64,000 nucleotides of DNA, from NCBI RefSeq assembly GCF_003144535.1, contig NZ_PHFJ01000001.1:1-64000 (forward strand), written 5' to 3'. Position 1 is the first letter of the stretch, and every line of letters starts with the position of its first letter. Position numbers and translations under genes: made by a program. The stretch is from Proteus penneri (GTDB taxonomy: Bacteria; Pseudomonadota; Gammaproteobacteria; Enterobacterales; Enterobacteriaceae). Positions 33,168 to 42,009 of this stretch are shown here, piece after piece. Below the pieces are notes generated by a model that was given only the letters and a program-made list of their open reading frames with translations, did no database searches and had not been told where the DNA came from.

Positions 33168-33507
33168 TCAAGTAGAAACATTCTCCACCATAGTTAGTGA
33201 GCTATTTTTGATTAGACAGGTCGCCATACATAAGCGGCCTGTTTTTCGTTCATCGCTAGGAGATATCAGGTTTAGCGTAGAAACATTAGCTAACTTCTTA
33301 AAGGGGTACTATCGGGAAGACGGCAAAAGCGACATTGAACTAAGCATGTTGTTTTTTAATATGCTGAAAAGAGAATATCTACCAGATCCAAAAGTATTTA
33401 TCTCTTGGTGCATAAACGATGATCTTACTGATGAAGCGGTAAATAAAATATCAGAACTGTTGGAAAATTTAGCTCAAATGGAATTTTCGGAACAGAAAAC
33501 CAAATAG
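33148..33507 (+). CDS. Phage protein of unknown function
   Basis: A 119-residue helical protein (DQVETFSTIVSELFLIRQVA, then DLTDEAVNKISELLENLAQM). ATG 33148 overlaps the end of the KilA-N gene by 20 bases in another frame, so both are probably expressed together. No family recognised. Confidence 0.55.
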   Translation: MQQDYNDQVETFSTIVSELFLIRQVAIHKRPVFRSSLGDIRFSVETLANFLKGYYREDGKSDIELSMLFFNMLKREYLPDPKVFISWCINDDLTDEAVNKISELLENLAQMEFSEQKTK

Positions 33508-33526
33508 GCCCTAGTGGCCTTTTTTA
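33506..33526 (+). terminator. Terminator
   Basis: AGGCC-CTAGT-GGCCT followed by six Ts, overlapping the stop codon of the preceding gene. Weak stem but clear T-run. Confidence 0.65.
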
Positions 33527-33537
33527 TTGTGTGGGAT

Positions 33538-33696
33538 ATGAAAACAGGAACACTGCATTACAAAATGACGCTGCGCCGTTATATGTACCCATTGTTTATT
33601 ATCGGCGCTTTAATTAACAGTATTTGGTTAATGAAGCTCTGTTTTAAGAAAGAAATTGTGTTTGAAGGTCAAGAGGTGGAGTTGAGTAGTGAATAA
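33538..33696 (+). CDS. Small single-pass membrane protein
   Basis: A 52-residue protein with one membrane segment (YPLFIIGALINSIWLMKLCF). The start at ATG 33538 avoids the preceding terminator. Similar short membrane proteins often lie just before terminase in lambdoid phages. Its end overlaps the next gene by eight bases. Function unknown. Confidence 0.5.
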   Translation: MKTGTLHYKMTLRRYMYPLFIIGALINSIWLMKLCFKKEIVFEGQEVELSSE

Positions 33697-33871
33697 ATAT
33701 CACGTAATAGCAACCAAGAAAGACGGCACAACCTACGAAGGCATGATGACCACTAAAGAGCCTCGTGTGACTAACGGATTAATCGGTATCGCATCACTTG
33801 ATGGTTCATGGGTATACATATCACCTGATGAGATTAGTGATATTAAATATGTGCCAGTAGTTGAACAGTAA
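33689..33871 (+). CDS. Small phage protein of unknown function
   Basis: A 60-residue beta-rich protein (YHVIATKKDGTTYEGMMTTK, GSWVYISPDEISDIKYV). The start is GTG 33689 with GAGG upstream. No family recognised. Confidence 0.5.
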   Translation: MNKYHVIATKKDGTTYEGMMTTKEPRVTNGLIGIASLDGSWVYISPDEISDIKYVPVVEQ

Positions 33872-33887
33872 ATATTAAGGAAAGGGT

Positions 33888-34490
33888 ATGGCCAAAAGAC
33901 CAGATTGGGAGGCCATCGAGTCGGCTTACCGAGCTGGCGTGATGTCCATAAGGGAAATAGCTTCTCAATACGAGATAACCCATCAGGCGATAAGTAAACG
34001 AGCAAAGAAGGAAGGATGGGAGCGAGATTTAAAGGCAAAGGTTAAAGCTAGGGCTGAAAACTTGGTTGCCAAAAGGGAGGTTGCCAGTCTGGTTGCCACC
34101 GAAAAGGCTATTTCAGAACGGCAACTTATTGAGGCTAATGCCGAGGTTATCGCTAATGTCCGCATGGAGCATAGAGGCGACATCAGAAGAGCTAGAGAGT
34201 TAACCAACAACTTATTTGATGAACTATCTGCTGAATGTGCTGATGTGCCAGCCTTAAGAAGACTTGGCGAGTTAATGTTTAGTCCTGATGATAACGGACG
34301 CGATAAACTCAATGAAATTTATCATTCAATCATCTCCCTGCCTGAGCGCGTTAAGTCAGCCAAAGCATTAAGCGAAACACTTAAAAATTTAGTTGGCCTT
34401 GAGCGTCAAGCATACGGCCTTGATGATGTTCAGCCGAATAAGACAGCTAGCCAACTATCAGATTTAATGGACGACTTATCTAAGGAATAA
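33888..34490 (+). CDS. Terminase small subunit
   Basis: A 200-residue DNA-recognition subunit. An N-terminal HTH (IESAYRAGVMSIREIASQYE, ITHQAISKRAKKEGWERD) is followed by a long helical oligomerisation part (KARAENLVAKREVASLVATE) and a C-terminal tail that should bind the large subunit. It is two bases from the large-subunit gene. It should recognise the packaging site; whether cos or pac cannot be told from the sequence. Confidence 0.88.
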   Translation: MAKRPDWEAIESAYRAGVMSIREIASQYEITHQAISKRAKKEGWERDLKAKVKARAENLVAKREVASLVATEKAISERQLIEANAEVIANVRMEHRGDIRRARELTNNLFDELSAECADVPALRRLGELMFSPDDNGRDKLNEIYHSIISLPERVKSAKALSETLKNLVGLERQAYGLDDVQPNKTASQLSDLMDDLSKE

Positions 34491-34492
34491 TC

Positions 34493-35977
34493 ATGAAGCC
34501 AGAACATCTTGCATTATTGAGAGATAAGCTCTGGCGATTGAATCATCTCTACTGGATAACCAATAAAGAAGGTAAGCCGGTTCGATTTAAAATGACGCCT
34601 GAGCAACTTGAATACTTTGAAGGGATGCACACGCGAAACATTATCCTTAAAGCTCGTCAGCTTGGCTTCACTACTGAGGTCTGCATTATCCAATTAGACG
34701 CAGCGCTATTTGAAGCAGCTAAATGTGCGTTGATAGCCCACACACTTAACGATGCTAAGCGACTATTTAGGGAAAAGATAAAGTATGCCTATGACAAGCT
34801 ACCCGATGAAATCAAAGCGGCTAACCCAGCGAGTAATGATGCGGCTGGTGAGTTGGTGTTTAGCAAAGGCGGCTCGCTTTATATCAGCACGTCATTTCGT
34901 GGCGGTACGCTCCGTTATTTGCACGTTTCTGAGTTCGGTAAGATATGTGCTAAGTATCCAGAGAAAGCCCGTGAGATTGTCACTGGCGCATTTGAGGCGG
35001 TATCAAGTGATTGCTTCACGACAATTGAAAGTACAGCGGAAGGTAGAGCAGGTTATTTCTTTGATTATTGCCAGTCGGCTGAGAAAGCACAAATTCAGAA
35101 CAAGGCTCTCTCTAACCTAGACTGGAAATTCTTTTTCTTCTCATGGTGGAAGAATCCAGAGTATGCCATTAACCCTGTGGAGCAATTACCACAGCGGTTA
35201 GTTGACTACTTTGATGAGATAGCCAGCAAACATGGTGTTCAATTAAACGAACGCCAGAAAGCATGGTACTACGCCAAAGAGAAAACACTCGGCGATGATA
35301 TGAAACGGGAATACCCGTCAATACCGTCTGAGGCATTCCAACAATCGGTTGAAGGCGCTTACTACGCTAAACAATTCCGCTTCCTGTACGAAAATAAACG
35401 CATTGGCACACTTCCTGATAATTCACACTTACCGGTTCACACGTACTGGGATATTGGTGTGGGCGATTCAACATCAATTTGGTTTATCCGTGAAGTGGGC
35501 GAAGAGTTCCACGTCATTGATCACTACTCAAACAGTGGTGAAGGTCTACGGCACTACATGAAAGTGTTAAAAGACAAAGGCTACACATACGCAAGTCACA
35601 ATGGGCCACATGATATCGATAACCGCGAGTTTGGCTCTGACGCGAAATCACGTAGAGAGTTAGCGCGTGAAGGGTACGAAATAGACGGTGAAAACTATTC
35701 AATGCGATTCGAAGTAGTGCCGAAACTTTCCATTGATGAGGGGATTGAGGCGGTACGCGAAATCCTTCCTCTTTGTGTGTTCGACGAACACAAATGCAGT
35801 GAAGGTATTGCTCACCTTGAAGCGTACCGCAAAGAGTGGGATGACAAACGCGGGTGCTGGAAAGATAAACCACTTCATGATTACACGTCACATGATGCTG
35901 ATGGATTTAGGTATTTTGCGGTGAGTCGCAGAAATACTAAACGATTGACTAAGAAAATAGAATTTAACTGGAATTAA
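34493..35977 (+). CDS. Terminase large subunit
   Basis: A 494-residue packaging motor and nuclease. The ATPase part has a Walker-A-like KARQLGFTT (about residues 54-62), LHVSEFGK as Walker B, and TIESTAEG coupling motif. The C-terminal RNase H-like nuclease begins at YWDIGVGDSTSIWF and continues to a conserved DALR-like end (HDADGFRYFAV). Full length for the family. Confidence 0.93.
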   Translation: MKPEHLALLRDKLWRLNHLYWITNKEGKPVRFKMTPEQLEYFEGMHTRNIILKARQLGFTTEVCIIQLDAALFEAAKCALIAHTLNDAKRLFREKIKYAYDKLPDEIKAANPASNDAAGELVFSKGGSLYISTSFRGGTLRYLHVSEFGKICAKYPEKAREIVTGAFEAVSSDCFTTIESTAEGRAGYFFDYCQSAEKAQIQNKALSNLDWKFFFFSWWKNPEYAINPVEQLPQRLVDYFDEIASKHGVQLNERQKAWYYAKEKTLGDDMKREYPSIPSEAFQQSVEGAYYAKQFRFLYENKRIGTLPDNSHLPVHTYWDIGVGDSTSIWFIREVGEEFHVIDHYSNSGEGLRHYMKVLKDKGYTYASHNGPHDIDNREFGSDAKSRRELAREGYEIDGENYSMRFEVVPKLSIDEGIEAVREILPLCVFDEHKCSEGIAHLEAYRKEWDDKRGCWKDKPLHDYTSHDADGFRYFAVSRRNTKRLTKKIEFNWN

Positions 35978-35978
35978 C

Positions 35979-37361
35979 ATGAATACAAACGTTGATTATA
36001 AGCATCCAGCTTACAATGAGTTTTTGCCTGAATGGGACATGATCGGCGATTGTGTTGATGGCGAACGAGTTGTTAAAAGCAAAAAAGAGAAATACCTCCC
36101 TCATCCAGCAGATAAAAAAGACATGGATGATAAAGATAACGAACGTTATAAGCGTTATTTATCTAGAGCATCTTTCTTTAATGCTACCGGAAGGACACTT
36201 AGCGGCTTACTTGGTATTGCGTTTAGTAAGCCAGTTAAAATTAACATCGTCGCGGGAGTTGAGTATTTAGAGAATGATATAGACGGTCAGGGTCAACCAT
36301 TAACCCAAATGATAAGGGATGCTTTATCGCAAAACTTACAACGTGGCCGAGCTGGTCTATTAAGTGATTTTAGCGGTTCAGGTATTCAGTCAGAGGCTAA
36401 TAAGGGACGCCCTTATGTTCGATTGTTCACAGCAAAAGAAATCATCAACTGGCGTGTAACGAATGGGAAAACATCCCTCGTTGTCCTCAAGTATCAAGAG
36501 CCAGTAGATACGGATGATTTTGAACTGCAAATGCAGAATAACTGGATTGAATTAAGGCTTATTGGTGATGTAGCTCATTCTCGTCGCTGGCATGAAGATG
36601 GAGACATAAAAGTTACAGAGTGGGTTGTATTAAAGGATGCACACGGCATTCCATTAAAGGAGTTGCCTTGGTCATGGATTGGATCAATGAATAACGATCA
36701 CACCCCAGATGCTCCACCTCTTGCTGATATTGCATACGTGAATATCAAGCATTATCAGGCTGAGGCTGATATCGCAGAGTCTGCACACACTGTCGGTCAG
36801 CCGATGGTTGCATTAACGGGGCTTACAGACGATTGGGTTAAAAACTATATGTCTGATGGATTTACTGTTGGCTCCCGTAAAGGGGTGTTGCTACCACAAG
36901 GTGGTGACATGAAGTTTGCACAGCCCGAAGATAGAAATATTCAAATCACCTTGGTTGAACGTAGAGAGAAGCAAATGGCAATGCTAGGCGCTAAGTTAGT
37001 TGAGCGCGGCACATCGGCTAGAACAGCCACCCAAGCTCAGGATGAGGCACAAACAGATAATTCAGTTCTTTCATTATGTTCCGGGAATGTCGAGCAGGCA
37101 TTTAACCGAGCACTTAATTTTTGTATTCAGTTTGCGGGTGGTGGCGAAGCGTCAATACAACTGAATAAAGTTTATGATATCGCTAAGTTAGATTCACCAA
37201 CTATTACAGCATTATTGGCAGCACTGCAATCAGGTTCTATGAGATTGATTGATTTTGTTAAGTATCTGCAAAGTATCAATATCATTCCTCAAGATGAAAA
37301 AGCAGAGGATGTTGTTGATGAGCTGGAGGTAACTAGAGGGGCAAATATGTTGGGAGTGTAA
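35979..37361 (+). CDS. Portal protein (DUF4055-like)
   Basis: A 460-residue protein with the DUF4055 portal outline: HPAYNEFLPEWDMIGDCVDG, YLSRASFFNATGRTLSGLLG and EQAFNRALNFCIQFAG near the C-terminus. It should form the dodecameric ring through which DNA enters. Position right after terminase supports this. It starts one base after the terminase stop. Confidence 0.88.
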   Translation: MNTNVDYKHPAYNEFLPEWDMIGDCVDGERVVKSKKEKYLPHPADKKDMDDKDNERYKRYLSRASFFNATGRTLSGLLGIAFSKPVKINIVAGVEYLENDIDGQGQPLTQMIRDALSQNLQRGRAGLLSDFSGSGIQSEANKGRPYVRLFTAKEIINWRVTNGKTSLVVLKYQEPVDTDDFELQMQNNWIELRLIGDVAHSRRWHEDGDIKVTEWVVLKDAHGIPLKELPWSWIGSMNNDHTPDAPPLADIAYVNIKHYQAEADIAESAHTVGQPMVALTGLTDDWVKNYMSDGFTVGSRKGVLLPQGGDMKFAQPEDRNIQITLVERREKQMAMLGAKLVERGTSARTATQAQDEAQTDNSVLSLCSGNVEQAFNRALNFCIQFAGGGEASIQLNKVYDIAKLDSPTITALLAALQSGSMRLIDFVKYLQSINIIPQDEKAEDVVDELEVTRGANMLGV

Positions 37362-37363
37362 CT

Positions 37364-38425
37364 ATGCAGCCGAGCATCATCCTTGATAACGCACTAATGA
37401 TACAGGTCATGCTGGAAAGGTTGAAGTCATCAACAGCAGATACTCGTGATTTAGTGTTAGATATTCGCACCTCTGTAGCATCTGCGCTGTCTACCTTCTC
37501 TGGTGATATTTCATCAATAAGCAAAGCAAAATCAATCTCTCTAGCATTAAAAAAAACACTCAAGCCAGTTCTCTTTGGTTATTCTCAAAAATTGCTTGAT
37601 GAAGCCATCAGTATTGCCATTGTTATGGCTGATGCCGAATATCGAGGTTTTAACTCATTTCTCGAAGGTATTAAGCCTGCCGACTATGAAAAAGTGCGTA
37701 GAGATATACAAAACTTACCTATGTGTTTGGCGGGGTGGAGTGGCTCACTATTCCTAGCTAAGTTTATTGAATCTTGGGCTGATACATCCGTTCAGCAGGT
37801 GGAAAATCAGGCATTGATATCTCTGTCATCTGGTGGTGATGTGTCTGATTTGCAATCAACGATTAACGGAACATCAGTTGAGCCTCTAATCATCGCATCG
37901 TCGGTAGTCGGTAGGATTGCTAGGGGCTTTCAGATGATATCCAGAACCTCTTTACAGTATGCGCACAGTATAGGGGCAATGGATTTCTACAAAGAGAATC
38001 CTGATCTGATTAAGTATGAAGAATTCAGTGCAATACTGGACAATAAAACTTCATCAGTATGCAGATCATTATCCGGTAATCGTTATCCACTAGGAGAAGG
38101 CCCTAAACCTCCTCTTCATCCCAATTGCCGTAGTCGATTACTTCCAGTTTTAGATGAGAAATACATAAACTTAATTACAACAGATTATGTCGGTAATTCT
38201 GAATGGGAGGAAGAGTCTTATTACGAGTGGCTTTATCGCCAGCCAGCGAACAGGCAGGACATTGTACTTGGTAAGACAAGGGCACAGTTGTTTCGTGATG
38301 GTGGATTACCACCTGATAAATTCGCAAAATTACAGCTCGATAAATACTTTAAGCCAATAACGCTTAAGGAACTTCAGCGGATCATACCTGAGGCTTTTAA
38401 TAAAGCAGGTATCGAACTCAAATAA
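37364..38425 (+). CDS. Minor head protein (SPP1 gp7 / Mu F-like)
   Basis: A 353-residue head morphogenesis protein. The C-terminal domain has the family signature EFSAILDNKTSSVCRSLSGN followed by PPLHPNCRSRLLPV. The N-terminal helical part probably contacts the portal. It directly follows the portal gene, as in SPP1, and is closed by a terminator at 38425. Confidence 0.87.
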   Translation: MQPSIILDNALMIQVMLERLKSSTADTRDLVLDIRTSVASALSTFSGDISSISKAKSISLALKKTLKPVLFGYSQKLLDEAISIAIVMADAEYRGFNSFLEGIKPADYEKVRRDIQNLPMCLAGWSGSLFLAKFIESWADTSVQQVENQALISLSSGGDVSDLQSTINGTSVEPLIIASSVVGRIARGFQMISRTSLQYAHSIGAMDFYKENPDLIKYEEFSAILDNKTSSVCRSLSGNRYPLGEGPKPPLHPNCRSRLLPVLDEKYINLITTDYVGNSEWEEESYYEWLYRQPANRQDIVLGKTRAQLFRDGGLPPDKFAKLQLDKYFKPITLKELQRIIPEAFNKAGIELK

Positions 38426-38446
38426 CCCACTCCGGTGGGTTTTTTA
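38425..38446 (+). terminator. Terminator
   Basis: ACCCAC-TCCG-GTGGGT followed by six Ts, at the stop codon of the minor head gene and before the scaffold gene. It would lower read-through unless Q is active. Confidence 0.8.
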
Positions 38447-38491
38447 TTATCAGCAGTTAGAGACTGCACCATCTAAACCAGAGGTTTTACG

Positions 38492-39181
38492 ATGTTTAAA
38501 TATTTATTAACGAAAGAAGAATTTGACGCATTAACCGATGAGCAAAAGGCTCTTTACAAAGAGTCTGGTGGTAATTACCAACTTCAAATCGAAGGTATGC
38601 CAGAAATTCCAGATGTGTCAGGGCTTCAAAAAAAGGTTGATGAATTACTTTCTGAGAAAAAATCAGAGCAAGAGAAACGCCGACAGGCCGAAGAGGCTGC
38701 AAAAAAAGCAGCAGAAGATCAGGCGCGTAAAAATGGCGATATCGAATCATTAGAAAAAAGTTGGACTGAAAAGTTAAAAGCACGTGAAAGCGAGCTATTA
38801 GCACAGTTGCAGGAGAAAGACACAAGCCTACATACACTATTGGTTGATAACGTCGCACAAACGCTGGCTACAAAACTTGCGGGTGACGCTGCGCCGTTAA
38901 TTATGCCACACATTAAATCTCGATTATCAGTGGAGGACGGTAAAACGCGAGTAATTGACTCCGCTGGTCATCCTTCTGCATTTACCATTGATGATTTAGA
39001 AAAAGAATTTCGTAGTAATCAGTTATTTGCTCCAGTAATTATCGGTAGCAAAGCCACCGGAACCAGAGGGGAAGGAGGCGGTAAAGGGAAGTCACCAGCC
39101 GGAGGCAGTGATAAACCCAAAAGCACGAACCCATTAGTGGATAGTGCACGTGAAATCATTGCTAATATCCAAGAGGATTAA
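38492..39181 (+). CDS. Scaffolding protein
   Basis: A 229-residue acidic, coiled-coil-rich protein (KKSEQEKRRQAEEAAKKAAE, KARESELLAQLQEKDTSLHT) with a disordered glycine/lysine-rich region and a helical C-terminus (NPLVDSAREIIANIQED) expected to bind the coat. Position directly before the capsid gene fits a scaffold that guides shell assembly. No protease motif seen. Confidence 0.85.
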   Translation: MFKYLLTKEEFDALTDEQKALYKESGGNYQLQIEGMPEIPDVSGLQKKVDELLSEKKSEQEKRRQAEEAAKKAAEDQARKNGDIESLEKSWTEKLKARESELLAQLQEKDTSLHTLLVDNVAQTLATKLAGDAAPLIMPHIKSRLSVEDGKTRVIDSAGHPSAFTIDDLEKEFRSNQLFAPVIIGSKATGTRGEGGGKGKSPAGGSDKPKSTNPLVDSAREIIANIQED

Positions 39182-39186
39182 TTTAT

Positions 39187-40137
39187 ATGTCTTTATATAT
39201 TTTTCAAAAACAAGTATCTCTAGCAGCAACAGAACTGGTTGCTCAGGCTGTCCGTCAATTTAACGAAGCATCTGGCGGCGCTTTAGTTATTGGTGATGGT
39301 GATCATATCGGTGACTACATTGAGCAAACATCATGGCAGTTACTCGGTGGGTTGGCTCAGCGACGTAATGCATATGGCTCAGGCAATCTAACGCCACAAG
39401 AATTGGGGCAAATCCTTGACCGTATGATTAAGGTTGATGGTCGTATTGGACCTGTATCTGTTACCCCAACGATGATGAAGCGACTAGGTAAAGATGTCTC
39501 AGAAGCGGCCGCGGTAGTTGCTGCTCAATCAGCAGAAGCCATGTTGCAAGATTACCTTAATACTGCTGGCGCGGCATTGAAAGCAGCTATTTCTGGAAAT
39601 TCAACCGCCGTTACTGTTGGTGGAGAAACACCATCATTAAGAGGTTTGAATAAAGCCACACGTCCATTCGGCGATGCTTATTCACGTATTGTTGCTTGGT
39701 TAATGGATGGTGCAACTTTCAACGACTTTATGGATGAGACGCTAACCAATGCGAATAACCTGTTCCAAATTGGTAACGTTGCTATTAAACAAGATAACCT
39801 TGGTCGTCGTTTTGTTATCTCTGATATTCCCGCTTTATCAGATGCAGACAAACAGCATTCGTTAGGTTTGGTTACTGGCGCTGCAGCAATTCAAACATCG
39901 CCACTAATCATGAAGGCTCAGGATGTGTTAGGCCAAGAAAATATTAAGGCACTAATGCAAGGTGAGTATGACTTTACTGTTGGTTTACGTGGTTATCAGT
40001 GGAGTAAAGATAGTATCAAATCACCCACTAACGCACAGATTGAAACAGTAGCTAACTGGAAGCAAATTGCTACTGATATTAAAGATACTGCTGGCGTTAT
40101 GGTTTCATTTGGCAAAGATACTAGCGTTGATGGGTAA
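39187..40137 (+). CDS. Major capsid protein
   Basis: A 316-residue coat protein, placed directly after scaffold and before head-tail connectors. Landmarks: NEASGGALVIGDGDHIGDYI, SWQLLGGLAQRRNAYGSG and GLRGYQWSKDSIKSPTNAQI near the C-terminus. An HK97-like fold is expected. There is no sign of an N-terminal delta domain, consistent with a separate scaffold. Confidence 0.88.
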   Translation: MSLYIFQKQVSLAATELVAQAVRQFNEASGGALVIGDGDHIGDYIEQTSWQLLGGLAQRRNAYGSGNLTPQELGQILDRMIKVDGRIGPVSVTPTMMKRLGKDVSEAAAVVAAQSAEAMLQDYLNTAGAALKAAISGNSTAVTVGGETPSLRGLNKATRPFGDAYSRIVAWLMDGATFNDFMDETLTNANNLFQIGNVAIKQDNLGRRFVISDIPALSDADKQHSLGLVTGAAAIQTSPLIMKAQDVLGQENIKALMQGEYDFTVGLRGYQWSKDSIKSPTNAQIETVANWKQIATDIKDTAGVMVSFGKDTSVDG

Positions 40138-40179
40138 TACGAGGGGCGGTAGCCCCTTATTTATCCATAAGGAGTGATC

Positions 40180-40557
40180 ATGTCTATTGCGATTACGGGT
40201 GAGCAAGTTAATGAGCAATTAGAGGTGATGGGGTTTGAGGCAACAAACCTTGTTATAAGCTCTGCCATATCTATTGTGGACACTATTGATAATTGCCTTG
40301 ATAACGCAGGATATTCAGATGCGGTAGTTACCTTAATCAAGCTGTATTCGGTTATCCTCATATTATCATCTGCTGATGTTAGAAAAATATCCTCAGAATA
40401 TGCACCTTCTGGCGCTTCTGTTTCATATCAGTATTTTGCTGATGGTAGAAAAACATTATTAAAAACGCTGTCTTCTCTGGATCCCTCTGGATGTACCGAT
40501 AGCTTACCTATTGAACGACCTGTTGGCATTGTTCAGTTTGATGTGGTTCGGGGGTGA
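40180..40557 (+). CDS. Head-tail connector (gp6-like adaptor)
   Basis: A 125-residue helical protein (MGFEATNLVISSAISIVDTI, YSDAVVTLIKLYSVILILSS) directly after the capsid gene, the usual place of the adaptor ring below the portal. AAGGAG precedes ATG 40180. Assignment is from position and helical character. Confidence 0.65.
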   Translation: MSIAITGEQVNEQLEVMGFEATNLVISSAISIVDTIDNCLDNAGYSDAVVTLIKLYSVILILSSADVRKISSEYAPSGASVSYQYFADGRKTLLKTLSSLDPSGCTDSLPIERPVGIVQFDVVRG

Positions 40558-40558
40558 T

Positions 40559-40900
40559 ATGGGGAAAATCCTGCGACGATTTTGCAAGGGGTGGGCAACC
40601 ATTTGGAAAATTACAGGTAAAGATGGTTACGGTAAACCCATATTTTCAGAGCCAATTCATATCCGATGTGATTACGGAAGTAGTTTTAAAGATGGTAGAA
40701 AAACCATTGGCACTGAAATAATCATTAAGAATGTTATTTGGACTGAGTATAGCGAAGCAACTCAAGAAGACTATATAGCCATTGGCAAACATGAAGATAG
40801 AGATCCATTTTTGCATGGTGCTAGTAGGATTAAGTCTATCGATAGAGACCGAGATATTAATGGTGGTCTAGATGATTACACATTAACGACGGCGGTATAA
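40559..40900 (+). CDS. Head-completion / stopper-like protein
   Basis: A 113-residue protein (RFCKGWATIWKITGKDGYGK, then ATQEDYIAIGKHEDRDPFLH). Its position, second after the capsid, and small beta-rich make-up fit a head-tail stopper. ATG 40559 has GGGGTGAT upstream; the frame is open earlier but inside the previous gene. Confidence 0.6.
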   Translation: MGKILRRFCKGWATIWKITGKDGYGKPIFSEPIHIRCDYGSSFKDGRKTIGTEIIIKNVIWTEYSEATQEDYIAIGKHEDRDPFLHGASRIKSIDRDRDINGGLDDYTLTTAV

Positions 40901-40902
40901 CT

Positions 40903-41271
40903 ATGGGGGCAAAAGTAAAAGGAATAGGTAATGCGATATCTAACTTAAACTCTCTGGTTGGAAGTATAGCATCAAAAAAGATAGCTCGAGCCATGCATAG
41001 AGCGCTAGATATTGGCGGTAGGCAAGCTGCTGTATACACGCCAATTGACACTAAAACGCTCATTAACTCACAATTTAGAGATGTAAAAGCAAAAGGCACA
41101 CTATTTACTGGTCGCGTTGGTTATTCTGCTTCGTATGCTGTTTTCGTTCATGATCCTAGTGTTAAACAAACTTTCCGCAGACCTACTGCTAAGAAAGAAT
41201 TCCTCCTGAAAGGATTTGAGGAAACGAAGCAAATGATTGATCAGGCTGTTGCTGAGGAATTTAAAATATGA
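40903..41271 (+). CDS. HK97 gp10-like tail-completion protein
   Basis: A 122-residue protein of the HK97-gp10 type: IARAMHRALDIGGRQAAVYT, PIDTKTLINSQFRD and VGYSASYAVFVHDPS. These proteins join heads to long tails. It overlaps the next gene by four bases. Confidence 0.82.
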   Translation: MGAKVKGIGNAISNLNSLVGSIASKKIARAMHRALDIGGRQAAVYTPIDTKTLINSQFRDVKAKGTLFTGRVGYSASYAVFVHDPSVKQTFRRPTAKKEFLLKGFEETKQMIDQAVAEEFKI

Positions 41272-41639
41272 CGACCTTTGAGAGACTGAAAAGCTATTTT
41301 TCTGAATCCGGGTTATCTGATGGCTTCATTCAGCAGGATTATATTTGGAATGAAAAAGAAGGTAATGATTCAGATTCATATATCGTATTTCAGCAACCAA
41401 ACGGAACTGGTCGTATTGATGATCTAAGTGGTGATGATTTCTTTACCGTTTCACTCATATCTGGCAAGGCGTGGATTGAGTTTATTGTTCAGAAAGCTAA
41501 CGAAATACTAGAGTATGTAAGGTGTCACTCTAGAAGCCATAACATTGGCTTTATTATCAATACATCTGGTTTTGTTAATCCAATTCAAACGACAGAAGGT
41601 AGGTTTATCATTCCACTTTCTTTCCGTTGTACATCTTAA
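41268..41639 (+). CDS. Tail terminator-like protein
   Basis: A 123-residue protein (IVFQQPNGTGRIDDLSGDDF, then FTVSLISGKAWIEFIVQKAN, ending RFIIPLSFRCTS). The outline matches minor tail or tail-terminator proteins that cap the tail tube, and the place between gp10-like and tail tube supports it. Confidence 0.7.
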   Translation: MTTFERLKSYFSESGLSDGFIQQDYIWNEKEGNDSDSYIVFQQPNGTGRIDDLSGDDFFTVSLISGKAWIEFIVQKANEILEYVRCHSRSHNIGFIINTSGFVNPIQTTEGRFIIPLSFRCTS

Positions 41640-41656
41640 ATTAAACACATCTTAAC

Positions 41657-41679
41657 AGGTCACTTCGGTGGCCTTTTTT
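41657..41679 (+). terminator. Terminator before the 41714 cassette
   Basis: AGGTCAC-TTCG-GTGGCCT followed by further Ts. It is very similar to the terminator at 41964, so the two bracket one small gene. Confidence 0.8.
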
Positions 41680-41713
41680 ATTTGCTGTTTAAAAAAAACT
41701 AAGGAATATAACT

Positions 41714-41959
41714 ATGTACGCACTTAAATTAATTACTGAACGAGAAGGCCGTAAAGTAGAAGAAGTACACTGCTTGGGAGAAATGTACCGCTTGGAATTT
41801 TATCCTGAACCTGAAAATAAGGATATCGTGGCGCGGGTTGAACACACAAAGAAAGACGCTATCCCATCATTTGATATTAAACGAACAGATCATGCTTACA
41901 TTACAACGATAGTCGGCGACACGGTTCGGGTTATCAGTCGCGGATTAAAATCAAACTAA
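41714..41959 (+). CDS. Small protein in a terminator-flanked cassette
   Basis: An 81-residue beta-rich protein (YALKLITEREGRKVEEVHCL, HAYITTIVGDTVRVISRG). AAGGAA precedes the start. Similar terminators on both sides suggest a late-acquired cassette between tail terminator and tail tube. No family recognised. Confidence 0.55.
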   Translation: MYALKLITEREGRKVEEVHCLGEMYRLEFYPEPENKDIVARVEHTKKDAIPSFDIKRTDHAYITTIVGDTVRVISRGLKSN

Positions 41960-41963
41960 CACG

Positions 41964-41986
41964 GGTCGCTTATGCGGCCTTTTTTA
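41964..41986 (+). terminator. Terminator after the 41714 cassette
   Basis: GGTCGC-TTAT-GCGGCC followed by six Ts, and the same TTTTATTTGC downstream motif as the terminator at 41657. Confidence 0.8.
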
Positions 41987-42009
41987 TTTGCAAATAAAGA
42001 GGTTATAAC

